NCBI GenBank assembly: GCA_019914945.1
Contig: CM034104.1
Coordinates: 4,528,501 to 4,592,500, forward strand
Length of the DNA stretch: 64,000 nt
Direction of reading: 5' to 3'
Origin: Typha latifolia
Taxonomy: Eukaryota; Streptophyta; Magnoliopsida; Poales; Typhaceae
Shown in pieces: positions 38,201 through 50,260 of the stretch. Each line of letters opens with the position of its first letter. Within the stretch, counting starts at the first letter, position 1. A program made the translations under genes and the position numbers. The notes under the pieces were generated by a model. It did not search any database. It worked only from the letters and a program-made list of their open reading frames with translations, and had not been told where the DNA came from.

Positions 38201-41200
38201 AGATTCTTCATTTTGGTAATAAATGAGAACTATTATTCCTATTTCAACCCTATTCCACATGTAACCGAGGCCTTCATGTCATAATAGGTGGATGTTGCAA
38301 TTAGGGCATCTTTTTCTTGTTTATTATGCTCAGCCACAGTGCGGGTTTATTTTGACCTGCTTATCTAATTCAGATACATTCAATTTGGAAAGAGAGCTTT
38401 TCATATAATTTACTGTGGTTTTTCTCCTCTTTGTAGGAAAGAATACAACTTGAGACTGCCCGTTTATATAAGCAAGCTGGAGTAAATCCATTAGCAGGTC
38501 TCTTTCATATTATATCTCCTTCTTTATGTTGTTTAATTTTCTGTAATTTTTTCAAACACTCTTCTTTTCATATTATAATCCTTTTGTATCTATGCACTTT
38601 CTGCTATGGTTAACGAGTTTCTACAGTACTCTCCATTTAACAATGAAAGGACATTTAAGTGGAACCTCCCCTCTTTATTCTTTATCCTCTTAGAATGGTT
38701 GCTTGACTGTGCTGGGCTAATTGAATCTAGTTTTTGCACTCTCTAGTGCTTTCCAGCTTAAGAAATTGTGCTAGTCTGCTAGATCTGGTCAGATGGTTTC
38801 TAACTATTTTCCAAAAGAAGCTTCTTTCATGCCTATGTTTTAGCTGATAGGTTCTTCCTACATATGTACCTTATGTATACAGTTCTCTATCTTCCCTTTC
38901 TTTTGTTGGTCTTAATGATTAACTATTGTGGTCATCAATCTTGTTCTTTCTTCTAACACAAAATTTTATCTTCGTACATTTACTTGGGTTTAAAATTATT
39001 TTGTGGAACCAATGGTTTTCATGGGCCATGGCTTTCAAAGTGCAGGGTGTTCAAATATATATGACTGCAGAGGACACTTATCTTATGGTGCCACATTAGT
39101 TCTATTTCCGCTGAATACTTTGTTTAGTAGTACTTCAGCTTAGTAAGCTTTTATCTTCTGATTGAATGGTCATCCTGTGAAAATGTAATCAGATGGGTAT
39201 ACATTCTCATTATATGAGTATAGATTATGAATCAGTTGATATTTGTTTTAGAAATTTCTTCTCCCGGCATAGTAAGGGCATAAAACACAGTAGAAGAGAA
39301 TTTCTTCTCCCGTCTTCTTTTTCAGCTCTTATCCATTCTTTTACCAGATTATGATCCTTTTATCTGCTTAATTATTGTCTCTATGGGCATTTATTATGGT
39401 GCATCTTCTTAAGATGTTAATTTCTTGCCTTGAAGTTTTCTGTATTCATTGATAGGATGTTTCCCTACTTTGGCTACAATACCTGTGTGGATTGGTCTAT
39501 ATCAAGCTCTTTCAAATGTGGCAAATGAGGTTCATCAGTGATCTTTTTTTTTTAATGACTTGGATGTTTTTTCCTAGTAACTGTACATGTTGACTTATCA
39601 AATTGTTTTACTGAAGGGGTTGCTGACAGAAGGATTTTTCTGGATTCCTTCTTTGGGAGGCCCAACTACGATTGCTGCTAGGCAAAGTGGTGCCGGCATT
39701 TCCTGGCTCATTCCTTTTGTGGTAATGAAGTACTTCCATGTAGAGCAATCAAGTCCTATTTTATTGTAGAATATGCACCAATTTGCTGCTAGCCCATAGA
39801 TTTACTCATCTTAAGGCCTTAAGGCTACATGAAATTGTTTTACTTTTTCTACGTGTCTTCAAATTGCCTCACTCGTGTCATAAGTTCTATTTTGTTCTTT
39901 TTCAAGAATTCAGAAAGCCTGTCATTTTATGTTTCTTTCATGGTAGACCTTTTGAAAAACTGAAGAATGCTAAATCCAATGAACTTTTTCATTATCAATA
40001 TCCTCAGTGACAGTCTGAAAGATGTTGACATATCATGTGCAGGATGGGCATCCACCATTAGGTTGGTCTGACACCATTGCATACCTTGTTTTACCTGTTC
40101 TTCTTGTTGTGTCTCAGTACGTCTCCATGGAAATTATGAAGCCACCTCAGGTAGATAATCACCTTTTGCAAATTTTTGTTTGCTTTTGTTGCTTTTTGCC
40201 CCTTAAATTGGTTAAACATATAACCTGTATCATGTTTAACTGCAGAGTGATGATCCATCTGCAAAGAATTCACTGCTTGTACTCAAGTTTCTTCCTTTTA
40301 TGATTGGTTACTTCTCTTTGTCTGTGCCTTCAGGCTTGTCAATTTATTGGTAGGTAACTTGGTGTTTACCTTTGGTAACGACAGTGTTCTTTTCCTAGAA
40401 TTACATCTAGCAAGGAACTTAGTGCTTAGTTGGGTGGGTGGGTTTCTTTTCTCTGTGTACGTATATGAGGATGGGTGTGCTTTTCTGCGGCTATACTATA
40501 GCTACATCAATTGATGCTTAGATGAGAAGTTCATGAATTGGTTTTTGTAGGTTTACGAACAATCTCCTCAGCACCGCTCAGCAGATATGGTTACGGAAAT
40601 TAGGTGGTGCAAAACCTGTTGTCAGTGAGGATGGAGGTGGAATCATTAGTGCCGGACGTGCAAAACGGACTGGTGAAAGGTTGTTATTCCACTTCATAGA
40701 ATATTCTGCTCTTCTCATTTCCACCTAATTTGGCTCTTGTACTGATGAGCACACAAAAGCAGGTTTAAGCAATTAAAAGGTGAAGAAAATAAGAAAACAC
40801 TCAACAAGGCGTTGCCAGCTGAGGACATGCAGATTTTGGTCTCAACATCTGATGCTGATGATAATTCAAATGATGAATCTAAGGATAAGGTACTGCTACC
40901 TTTTACGTTTTAACACACCCATAGTGAACAAGGCCTTAAGCTTAAGTAATGTTTTAACCATTAGCATTATATATTCTTTTTTTACATCTAGAGGGAGTAT
41001 TTCTGAAACTTTGTTGATCAACCTTATAAGAAAACTAGAATTAAAAAGTTAGGGTGTTGAAAAAAAATTCTGATCAGAATTATTATATTATCATTGAAAC
41101 TTCTTTATGAATTGTCTTTTGTTTCAAAAGAATAATTATAAAAAATTGTTCTCAATCAGAATTTTCTTAGTGCACAAGACCCGGAGGATACGTGAAGTTC

Positions 41201-41967
41201 AGTCCCACCTAAATTTGGCTACACATAAAATTATTTTTTCCTTGTCAACTAATGGTGCTTCATTGTCATTTTCTTTTTTGTAATAAAAGACAATATATTA
41301 CCTAAAAAATGGCGCTAAAATACCTTAGGTATTAAAGGTGACACCTAGGGTATCTGTATACAGTAAGCTATGTAAAGATGTGGGAACAAAACCGGTCCAC
41401 ACTGAAGAAAAGCTTTGATGCCTTCTATGGTTAGCTTCTCTAACATATAGGGAAACAGAGGCAACAAAGAAATAGGAAAAAATGTGAAAAATGTCCCCAA
41501 AAAATGTGTTTTAGCTGCCACGGAATAACAGTCCTGTGGCCCATAATGCTGATGAGAATTTCAGAATCAGCTTCAGTAGCAAAGTGGCCCAGACTAAACT
41601 CCTTGGCTTTGAGAAGGGACATCATTGTCATTTTTAATTCATTGAGTGTGAAGTCTATAGACTTTTCCCTCAATAAATAAGTAAAGATCATTGGATGTCC
41701 ACTTGTATTGCTTTCTTGTATAGAAGTTGGCACACAATTATGCACCACATTCCTCATCACCGTGGAGTTCACTTGGTTACAATCTGAGCGATCTACTTTG
41801 TTCTTAAAAAAACATCTAATAGTATATATAATGCTTACTCGTCTCACTCCTCATGGCAGGGTGATGTCCTAGAGGAGGCTTACAGTTCGAGCAGTGGCAA
41901 ACAAGTTCCAGATTATCCTGGACCACGGAAAGGCAAAAGATCAAAAAGAAAGCGCACAGTGCAGTAG
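35270..41967 (+). CDS. ALB3: Inner membrane protein ALBINO3 (YidC/Oxa1 family), chloroplast
   Basis: Eleven exons: 35270-35614, 35972-36082, 36470-36544, 38437-38497, 39456-39529, 39617-39721, 40043-40150, 40246-40349, 40551-40679, 40763-40889 and 41860-41967. Joins are in phase; 448 residues. ALB3 is the thylakoid insertase that works with the cpSRP pathway to place light-harvesting proteins into the membrane. A Ser/Leu/Pro-rich transit peptide is followed by the segment LADAAV. Five membrane spans follow: about 125-148, 200-220, 245-258, 270-290 and 300-325. Recognisable pieces are KIATLPLTKKQ, MQNLQPKIKAIQERY, CFPTLATIPVWIGLYQAL, SGLSIYWFTNNLLSTAQQ. The stromal tail is charged and ends in a basic KGKRSKRKRTVQ, the kind of tail segment that binds cpSRP43. 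The start at 35270 is the first ATG of the leader. Intron 3 is enlarged by repeats. Confidence 0.96.
35838..35866. repeat. (CTT)n microsatellite, ALB3 intron 1
   Basis: A short run of TTC/CTT triplets in the first ALB3 intron. Confidence 0.85.
37080..38280 (+). repeat. Three diverged tandem copies of a ~350-480 bp AT-rich repeat, ALB3 intron 3
   Basis: Copies begin near 37080, 37393 and 37795. Each has the same order of landmarks: 'ttattctagaata(a)', 'aacattataataac', 'attaaaattatattttataccacac', 'aattactaattta', 'tcaacctattttatatcaaat' and 'gtaattttataaaaa'. The third copy runs on to 'cctattccacatgtaaccgaggcc' near 38270, which pairs with 'aaggcctttaggaataac' near 37779. The repeated unit may therefore be a MITE that inserted repeatedly or was amplified in place. 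Confidence 0.7.
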
Positions 41968-42719
41968 TCTCAAGACCTAATATGACTTAATTTTTAATCT
42001 GGTGAGTAATATGCATCCTGTGCAGTTGCATCATCGCAAAGGTATTGTGCTCTTTTCTCTTTCTTTTTTGAACTGTTGGCATTATTGTAGGCACAAGGCC
42101 CAGCTGAGAGGAGCAAAATTTTTTAAGCTTTCGGAGCAATGTTTGTAAAGTTATCCCAATGCTTTCGGAGCACGGTCCCATTATTGTTGGCAGTCAGCTA
42201 TATCATGTTGATTTTTAGTTACCAGTTGCCACCACACATATTCATATTAATTGTAATCATGTCATCATAAGTTTGCCAGTTGAGGCCCATAATATTAAGT
42301 TTTGTTCTGGCTGAGATCTCTTATCAAGCAAGCAAACTGCCTTGACTCCTACTAAGTTCCAGGTCTTGGGTTCACTCCCAACTTTTGTTGTCTGATTAAA
42401 CTCAGACTTTGCGCACAAAAGAAGCAGGATTTCATCTTTAGCTGTGAGATAACCACCAGGAAGACAGATGCTAATTGCATTGCAACTGAAAGATCTCAAT
42501 CAGAACTGCACTGATTATATCGGCATCTAAAACTGGATTCTGATTCTTTTCTCGTCACAGGTTCACCTCAGCTTAGCTTTTCACTTTCTTTTTCCCTATT
42601 GGAATTTGATGCAATTAATCTTACTATGATTTCTCAATTTCTCGGGCCTTAGATCATCTATATTATGGAAACTTTAGAATATTACCTTTCCTTCAAGAAT
42701 TATTTTTGGCTTACTTCAC
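41968..42719. other. ALB3 3' flank
   Basis: ALB3 3'UTR and downstream DNA. No exon of a further gene was recognised; small open frames here have no recognisable domain. Confidence 0.5.
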
Positions 42720-43010
42720 AAACTCTACATGAAGGACAACCTTGGAAAGAAAAGCTTCTTAATTTGTGTTATCTGGGGGAACTCCCTAGAAGCAGTCGAG
42801 CATATCTTATTTGAGTGCTCCTACATTAATGAAATTTGCAACTTCTATACTGCTAAGCTACAAATTATCTACCGGTTGTCATCGTAGAAGGATTTTTGGT
42901 CTTCCATCTCCCCATATCTGCCGGCTATGGTTTATGCTCCTTTCTATGTCCTAGTGGAAGATTTGGAAGGAGTGCAACAATAGTTTTTTTTTAATATTAA
43001 AACTTTTAAC
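42720..43010 (+). mobile_element. LINE remnant, 3' end of reverse-transcriptase ORF (zf-RVT region)
   Basis: Broken frames on the plus strand read EAVEHILFECSYINEIC and, further on, WKIWKECNNSFF. These match the cysteine/histidine zf-RVT segment and the WxIWKERN motif at the end of plant L1-type LINE proteins. At least one stop (at 'tag' in 'cctagtggaag') and frame changes show decay. The rest of the LINE is missing. Confidence 0.6.
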
Positions 43011-43371
43011 TCCAATTGATTTCTTCCAAGGAGTTTTTTTTTTTTAAATAGTTAAATCAGTAAAAGTCGACAGGCGGGTTGATCCACCCACCCTTTACTA
43101 CATTTGTGTAGAATTGCGAATTTTACTAGTATAGCATATCTTTAAGAACGGAACCTTTGATATCCAGAGAGGAAATTCATTCATTGATAAGATGAGCTAT
43201 TTGGCGATTTGGAGAGTTTGGAGAAGGATTGTTGATTGCCGTGACTAGGGTTTGGCGGTCGCAGATTCAGATCTTCTTGCCATTAGCCAACCTACTTGTC
43301 CCCTTGATTGCAAAGAGAAGAGCTACAGATTGCCCCCATAAATTAGGTTTTGACAATGGTTTATGAAAACT

Positions 43372-43740
43372 TTTTTTTTTTTTTTGATCATTCATGAGCC
43401 CGAAGGCTAGATATGGGCTGGACAAAGGGCCAACCCTCCCTAGATACAGAGGCACTTTAGGCCTCACCGAGCTTTTAGCTATCTAGTCTAGGCTTCAAGC
43501 CATATGTGTCGCCGAACAATTGCTTCGAATCAAACGCCGCCAAGACCTACTCCAAGCCGTTGCGTTGTCAAGCTGTTCTTCCAAGCTAACCGCACTGCCG
43601 AGCCATCAACCGAATCGAGCCAAGCCACCACTACCAACCACCAAACAATTTCTCCACAATATTGTTTGGGGTTGGAGTTGAACTCATGACCTCCTTGGTC
43701 ATGAGCAAGATATCTACCAACTCTATTAGAGTTGGTTGGT
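43372..43740 (-). mobile_element. Complete tRNA-derived SINE with 13-bp target duplication
   Basis: Minus-strand unit of 369 bp. The head (43740 downwards) contains a box A-like TAGAGTTGG and, about 35 bases later, a box B-like GAGTTCAACTCC. An anticodon-loop-like TTGCTCATGAC lies between, resembling an elongator tRNA-Met. The unit ends in an A-tail (T run at 43372-43385 on the plus strand). Identical gtttatgaaaact copies flank it at 43359-43371 and 43741-43753, a target-primed insertion signature. The body carries no coding capacity; the open frame at 43504-43689 is incidental. Transcription would be by RNA polymerase III. Confidence 0.8.
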
Positions 43741-43753
43741 GTTTATGAAAACT

Positions 43754-45107
43754 GACGGAGGAGGGGTGCTCTCAGGCAAAAATAGGAACATCTTTACCTT
43801 ACAAAAGTGAAAAATCTCCTTTCTTACTTTCTCTAATCTTTGTACTCTATAAACGTGTACATTTTTCCATCCTTTTAAGAGTTTTTCATTAATTTAGTCT
43901 GCATATAAATTTTTTTATTAGTCTAATAGTACATTTTAAAACTCATATGCAAAATTAGGCGTATTTTGAAAATTGTTGTTCCAGACAATGATTAATATAT
44001 AAACTTTAATGCTACTCAGAAAATTAGACATCGAGGACAAAAATTTTCATAAGAAATCACTTCCGAATTTATTGATTTCCATATAATCCCTTACTCGGAA
44101 AACAATTTATATGAAAACAAAATTCCTCGGATGTACAAAATTTATGAGTGATTTTAAAATATTCCTTTACATTCGTATTGGTCAAAAACTCTTCCTTTAA
44201 TTTCATAGCCAGCTTTGGCCGGTAGTTATCGTTGTAAATTTAATCTGTAACTCGTGATCCCATGTGGCCCTAACACTGCAATGCGTGACACTAGTCGCAT
44301 TATGCTATTGATATTATCCCCCCGGAAAGTGGGGCCCTCATGGATAAGGCTGAGCACAGAGCACAGACCACCTCATCCACTTGCGTGGGCCCCATCCACC
44401 AACGTGTGCGCGTACGGACGCCTAATTAATTATTCTACCTGCGCCCGCTCGACCAACATTAGCGCGTACGGACGCCTATTCTTTCCTGAGTTTTTTATTT
44501 TCATTTTATTTTGTGTGACTATTTTAAGTCTGATGGAAAGTTTGCTTGACGCATCTAATTCACTTCGAAAGCTAAGTGCATGACTGGATGAGTTATAAAA
44601 CGGTTAAATTGAATAAATTGGACACCTGTTGAATATAATTTCCTTTTCGATTCAGTCATTTTTATGTAAAAACTTATTGGTCACCGAGTAAATTATTGAC
44701 ATCTAGGAGGAGAAATTTTTGCACAAGTCACTCTTTAGTTTAATTATTTATTTGAAAGTTGTTGTCCTGTTTAGTGACTTCCATCGAATGTAAGTTATGT
44801 TAGAAGATAATATTAATGTATATTTGTTTTCGGATTCGGCGACTTATATTTAAAAGTTATTGTCGAATTTAATAATTTTTTATTCATATCTAAATTTAAA
44901 GTTTATTAAATGTATAAAAGTGTGGGAGGGCTAGTGTGGTCAAGAACTCTTATTTATTATAATTTTTTTTGAATGTTTTGCTTGATAAACTTGGGATACA
45001 TTTGACATAATATATATTTTTTTTTCTCCATTTCATGTTCTCACTGCATAATCACCCAATTTTAGCATATTCTAGCACTTTCTAAAAAGTTTTGATAACC
45101 AATTTTA

Positions 45108-45157
<50 letters not shown>

Positions 45158-46105
45158 TAGTATATATAATAGAAGGAGCCTATTTCTTAAATTACATGTC
45201 TCAACTTTCAGTCTCATTTAACACGTAATATTAAATATTTTACTTAAATGAATGAATATTATAATGCTAGTCTTTAGTCACATGCACGACACGAGTTCAT
45301 ATAATATGTGCAGTACACACAACAATTTGATTAGTTACCGACAATCAAATAAATTTTGAATTATTACTATAATTTTTCAATAATCATCTAAATCATGAGT
45401 CACTTGTACCATAGTAATAATATAATATTTTATTAATAATCTTAACAAAGCCTACACAAGCCATAATACTATATCATCAGAATGTATAGATAAGGTTTTC
45501 ATGCACATAATAAACTATTTAACATCATCTAACATAAATCTATAATATCACACAAATTTTTAATTGCTAGTAGGTCTTTGATTATTTTGCTGATTTCTCA
45601 CTTGGGGTTTTATAAAAAGAATAACAAGCAGGTTATAAGCTACAAGGTCCGACCCCTAAGCTCTTTAGTGATTCTCTCACCTGGGTCACATATGCTAATA
45701 ATTTGTGTAATACTTTGGGTTGGACAACCCTTTCGATCATTCAAAAATGTACTTACTATGCAATTGTCTTTCTACGGTCTATTTTATTAGCAGGTATAAC
45801 AATCCATCGCTCATAATTTTGCCAACCTTTTTAACTGTGATAGTATTTGTGAAGTTTGGACCAATCCATCGTTGAAGTTTAATAATCTTTACTTTGTAAA
45901 CAAATATGCTATAATTTAGAAACAACGAAAAAAATAGAATTCGGTCCGAAAAATGAATCGCTTAAAATATAGGGCGTTACATATAAATTTCATTAAAGAA
46001 TTGGTATGGTGTCCCTCCTTAATTAAACTTGCATCTTTGTTTACAAATTAGGTCGTCTTTTATTGCCCGTTCTATTTTTTCTCTTCTCTATCTCCTACTT
46101 AATAT
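43754..46105. other. AT-rich intergenic DNA with repeat ends and a (TA)n run
   Basis: No coding exon seen. Termini of the 32519-type family occur singly at 44180-44191 (GGTCAAAAACTC) and 44929-44949. A (TA)n run lies at 45112-45154. A GC-rich island at 44325-44480 carries two copies of a GCGCGTACGGACGCCTA segment 54 bp apart. The island is not linked to any gene recognised here. Confidence 0.5.
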
Positions 46106-46467
46106 GAGTTTTTGACCAAAATTATTGTTGCAAGAGAAAAATTTGTTGAAACTTATTCTAAAATTACCATACTTCTCCTAACTCACCACCGAGTAAACAT
46201 AATAAAAAATAGTTATTTTAAAAATGATTTACATAAATAGCTCTCTAGAAAAGTAATTAATAAGTAAATCCCATCTCCTCCACAAATATTTTTAGATATA
46301 TTTTATAGTATAAATTAATTTTTTAGAGAATTATTTATAAACTGTTTTTCGTTAGAACAATATATTCACAAAAAATAATGAAATCGACCCTTTTTTTAAA
46401 TTAAATATGGGGTTATGTATTTCGGTAAAAGAAGTTTGAAAGAGGGCTAGTTTGGTAAATAAAACTC
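46106..46467. mobile_element. MITE-like copy with GAGTTTTTGACCAAA / TTTGGTAAATAAAACTC ends
   Basis: The left end at 46106 reads GAGTTTTTGACCAAA. The right end at 46445-46467 reads GGGCTAGTTTGGTAAATAAAACTC. These are diverged copies of the 21-bp termini of the element at 32519-34992, in the same inverted arrangement. The unit is about 360 bp, AT-rich and non-coding, and sits a few hundred bases upstream of CBSX3. Confidence 0.5.
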
Positions 46468-46759
46468 CAGAAACTCCTCCGTAATCCAGTGGACCGAGTC
46501 ATCACTGCCATTCTTGGGTGGTTTCCATGTGACTCGAGTGCTCCTCCCTTTATGGGGAGGATTAGATGCACGTCCTTATCCGATCTCCTCATCCGCCTCA
46601 CTACAATACGAAAGATTAAGAATTTTTTAATGTCAAATGATAACTATAACTCCATTATTAGCCAAACTAAACCCATTTGTTTATCAGAAACAGGGTTGGT
46701 GATAAGGTTTCCACTCCCCCTAGACCACTTTTAACGCATAAAGGTTGCCCTTCCTGTCC

Positions 46760-49700
46760 CCCTGTGGGCTGTAGCTGTTCTTCTCCTCCCTCGCTTAGTT
46801 CGCGTCTTCCTAGAGCCACAAAGGTGAGATCTTTAGGCTGATCTTGCTTACTACTAGATCGTTTTTTTTTTTTGTCTTGGGGTTGTTTACTATCTTTTTT
46901 ATTCGATCTGTTTCTGGGTTTCCAAATTGTTTATCTGGTACGGAGATTGCAGTTACTAGGAATCAATTTAGCCTGCGTTCTGCAGTTTGGTTTTTTTTTT
47001 TTTTTTTTTTTTCTCCTGAATCTGCGTTTAATTGAACATAGTTGGCAAGACAAAGTTGCCGATTTCACTTTTCCTTTTTCTTTCCTTTCTTTTGTCCCCA
47101 TTAAATTTGTGAAATGAGTTGGGTTGGTGATCATTGCCAAGATTGCATGACAGAGATGTTATTTTTTTTATGGTTGATCAACGATTTATCTTTCTTAAGA
47201 AGAATAAGAAGCCTGTTCTTTGATTTTTCTTACATTGTTTGCCTAGATCAGTTTCAGACCTCAATACTCTTTTAGTCTTTTCCTTTTATATTAACTCTTT
47301 TAGTCCTTTTGGCAAGTTGGAAATATGTGATGGGGATTGATTGGCTTTTAACCTCCTGAAAATGAATTTCAGGAAAATAGAAGATGAAAGTGAATTTTGA
47401 CACCTCATTATCAACTTCATTAATAGAAAAGTTGATTGCTATTTAGTCTCTTGACAGTTTTGAAAGCATTTGACAATCTGCATAATGAATTCCTTTTTTT
47501 TTATACGGTGATTGATGCTGCTTGTTATTATTATCTATTTATACATTTATTTCTTCTGTCATGTTGGCTGTGATGAAGGTAGTTATTTGTCATCGCCATT
47601 CATTTGATTTCTGCATGCATTCCGACAATTTTCTATATTTGTAAGGTGATTTTCCTGGTATAGAGAAACCTTTTTAGCTCTTAAAATGTTACAAATCTGG
47701 TGTTGGTTCACTAACATGTAGAAGTTGAGAAATAATGTTGACTTTGATTTACAGCGTATCCTTTGTTTAATAAGAGATTTTGCAATTCTTTTATTTCAGG
47801 TACATCTTTTTCTAGTTGTTTGCTTCTGGACCTGGAGAATGTTAGAAAGCAGTCTCCTTTTCTTGACATTGCTATTTATATATTTAATTAATGTACCATC
47901 TAAAGCAGGAAAAATGCAAGGAGCGATTCAAGCATTTCGGTCGCGAGGAAATGTCCTTAAGCACACCGTTTTGCAACACGTCCGTGTCATGAACCCAGCG
48001 ACCCTACCAAATGCTTTTTCACGTTTTCTGTCAGTTTCTTCTGCTCGATTGGAAGAGCATGGATTCGAAAGCACCACAATTGCAGATGTTCTGAAAGGTA
48101 AAGGGAAGAGTGCTGATGGATCCTGGCTTTGGTGCACCACAGAAGACAGCGTCTATGATGCTGTCAAATCGGTATATGCCATTGTGCATTTGTTATCTCT
48201 CTTAAGTTTATGAGGGCTCTCTAGCTTAAGTAACGTGTTCAAGATTGCTTATGTGTTTTATTCTGAAATCAGATGACTCATCACAATGTTGGAGCTTTGG
48301 TTGTGGTAAAACCTGGAGAAGAGAACGCAATTGCTGGAATCATTACTGAAAGAGGTAATCGACAACTCTGTCCACTTAGAAAATGTTGCACTTGCACTTT
48401 CTTAGCACACTAACTTGTCGGCTCATCTATCTTTACAACACAGTAAAAAGCAAAGATCTAGTAAAGTAATAATAAATACAACAATGTCATTAACCAATAT
48501 AACTCTGATAGAACCTCTGATACAACAACTATTTCAAGATGTTCAACTATCCTATCTCAATCTGATAGACATGGTCTTTGTTTAGCATAGCGTTGAATGC
48601 AGATTTATAGTAGATAATTGTCTCTATAGCTTGGCTCTGAAAGTGATTTTTCAATATAAACGGGACTACTGGAGCATTATTATACCCTTGTTAAAATAAT
48701 TAGTGGAATTGGTAGGTCTACTTGTCCCTGAGTTGGACCAGAACATACTTACATGTATAAGTAACCACTGACCATTGTTGGACTCAAAATGCATTGCATC
48801 GAAACTTGAGCAACCAAAATCTTATTACATTATAGAAAGACAAATTGAAAAAGGAAATATTCCTAAGAAATAAAGTAGACAATTTTTCATAAGAACCATA
48901 GAAAACCCTGGATTTTCAAAAATGTTTTTTATGAATTATTCATTTAATTTAATTTTGTACCAACCTTTTCAACCTTTCAAGAGATTGTAAAACCCTTTTT
49001 GACGACCTAATATTATTACAGAATATATCTCAAAAGTTAGAGGTTTGAAGTTAGTGAAAAGGGCTAAGGTTTACCTGAATAAACAGACACCACAAATTCA
49101 AGGGCAAATTGCAGGATAAATATGAACGTATAAAATTTTGAGATTGTGCATAGATTTTCTGGTAGTATACTCACAATAAATAAAATTAAACTCCAAAGCT
49201 ATATTTCTCTCTAAAACTGATAAATCTGAATGAAATGACTAAACTCAATTCAAGAGGTACATGTGCATGTCATGACTGTGTTGGGTGTGAATAGAACATG
49301 GCATCTTGTCGGAATGGGGATATTTGGCTTCGCCATAATTAGATCCCTCTGAAAGTCTAACTCTAAGAAAAGTTTGAAGCAAAATTTGGGGAGTGCTTGA
49401 GGTAGTACTTGCTTGCTGGCATGGTCGCATGCTGCGGCAGGTGAATCCTTGATGGTAGTAAAGTAACTTTAAGAAAAACTTAAGCATAATGAGGGGATTT
49501 CTCAAGGTGGTACTTTTCTTGCAGATTGAAGTTAATCACTGATAATCGTGACATAGATTAAGTTGGAGACTGCTGTAATTGCTTTGTTTTCTGGATATCA
49601 TAGAAACACCACAAAGACCAATTTGGGTTACTAGTTCATCATAATCTCTAACTTGCAGAAATCAAGTACTGATCATTCAATGCACTTTTTCAGATTATCT

Positions 49701-50260
49701 CCGGAAAATTATCGTGCAGGGAAGATCTTCCAAATCAACTAAAGTTGGTGACATCATGACTGAAGAGGTACATTTGGCCACCTAAGATGTGCTCTATTTA
49801 TTTGTGTGCAACCAATATTATATATAAGAGAAGTCCAGTGAAGGATACTTACTAAAACTTGTGGACATTTCTCTAAATCAGGAGCAGATCAGATGAGTTC
49901 TTATTAATGAACCATTCTTCTGTTTTCCTTTTCTTCTTTCTACTCATTATTTGTGTACAACTGTTACAACTGTTCAGAACAAGCTAATCACAGTGACACC
50001 AGATACCAGAGTTCTGCGAGCAATGCAGCTGATGACAGGTTTACCATGCCTTCGACATTATGCCTTTATCAGTGGCCATCAAACTAGTCCTCACATCAAA
50101 GTATCTGTTTTTTGCAGAGAACCGTATTAGGCACATTCCAGTGATTAATGATAAGGGTATGCTTGGAATGGTGTCCATTGGAGATGTTGTTCGTGCTGTG
50201 GTCAGCGAGCATAGGGAGGAACTGAACCGCCTCAACGCATTCATACAGGGTGGTTACTAG
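46760..50260 (+). CDS. CBSX3: CBS domain-containing protein CBSX3, mitochondrial
   Basis: Coding exons are 47914-48171, 48273-48354, 49694-49767, 49978-50038 and 50118-50260. All joins are in phase, giving 205 residues, the family length. A likely non-coding first exon ends at 46823 (AAG|gtgaga), joined by a 1.1-kb 5'UTR intron to an acceptor at 47908; this part and its start near 46760 are inferred. CBSX3 has a pair of CBS domains (about residues 55-200) that bind adenosine ligands, and it is known as a mitochondrial partner and activator of o-type thioredoxin. The Arg-rich, acid-free N-terminus (MQGAIQAFRSRGNVLKHTVL) looks like a mitochondrial presequence. Recognisable pieces are HHNVGALVVVKPGE, GIITERDYLRKII, VGDIMTEE and HIPVINDKGMLGMVSIGDVV. 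The ATG at 47914 is preferred because upstream codons lie inside the intron. Confidence 0.94.

Noticed and set aside
43674..43740. A tRNA gene on the minus strand (boxes A and B, CAT anticodon-like loop)
   Set aside because: The body continues for 300 bp to an A-tail with flanking 13-bp duplications, so it is the head of a SINE and not a stand-alone tRNA.
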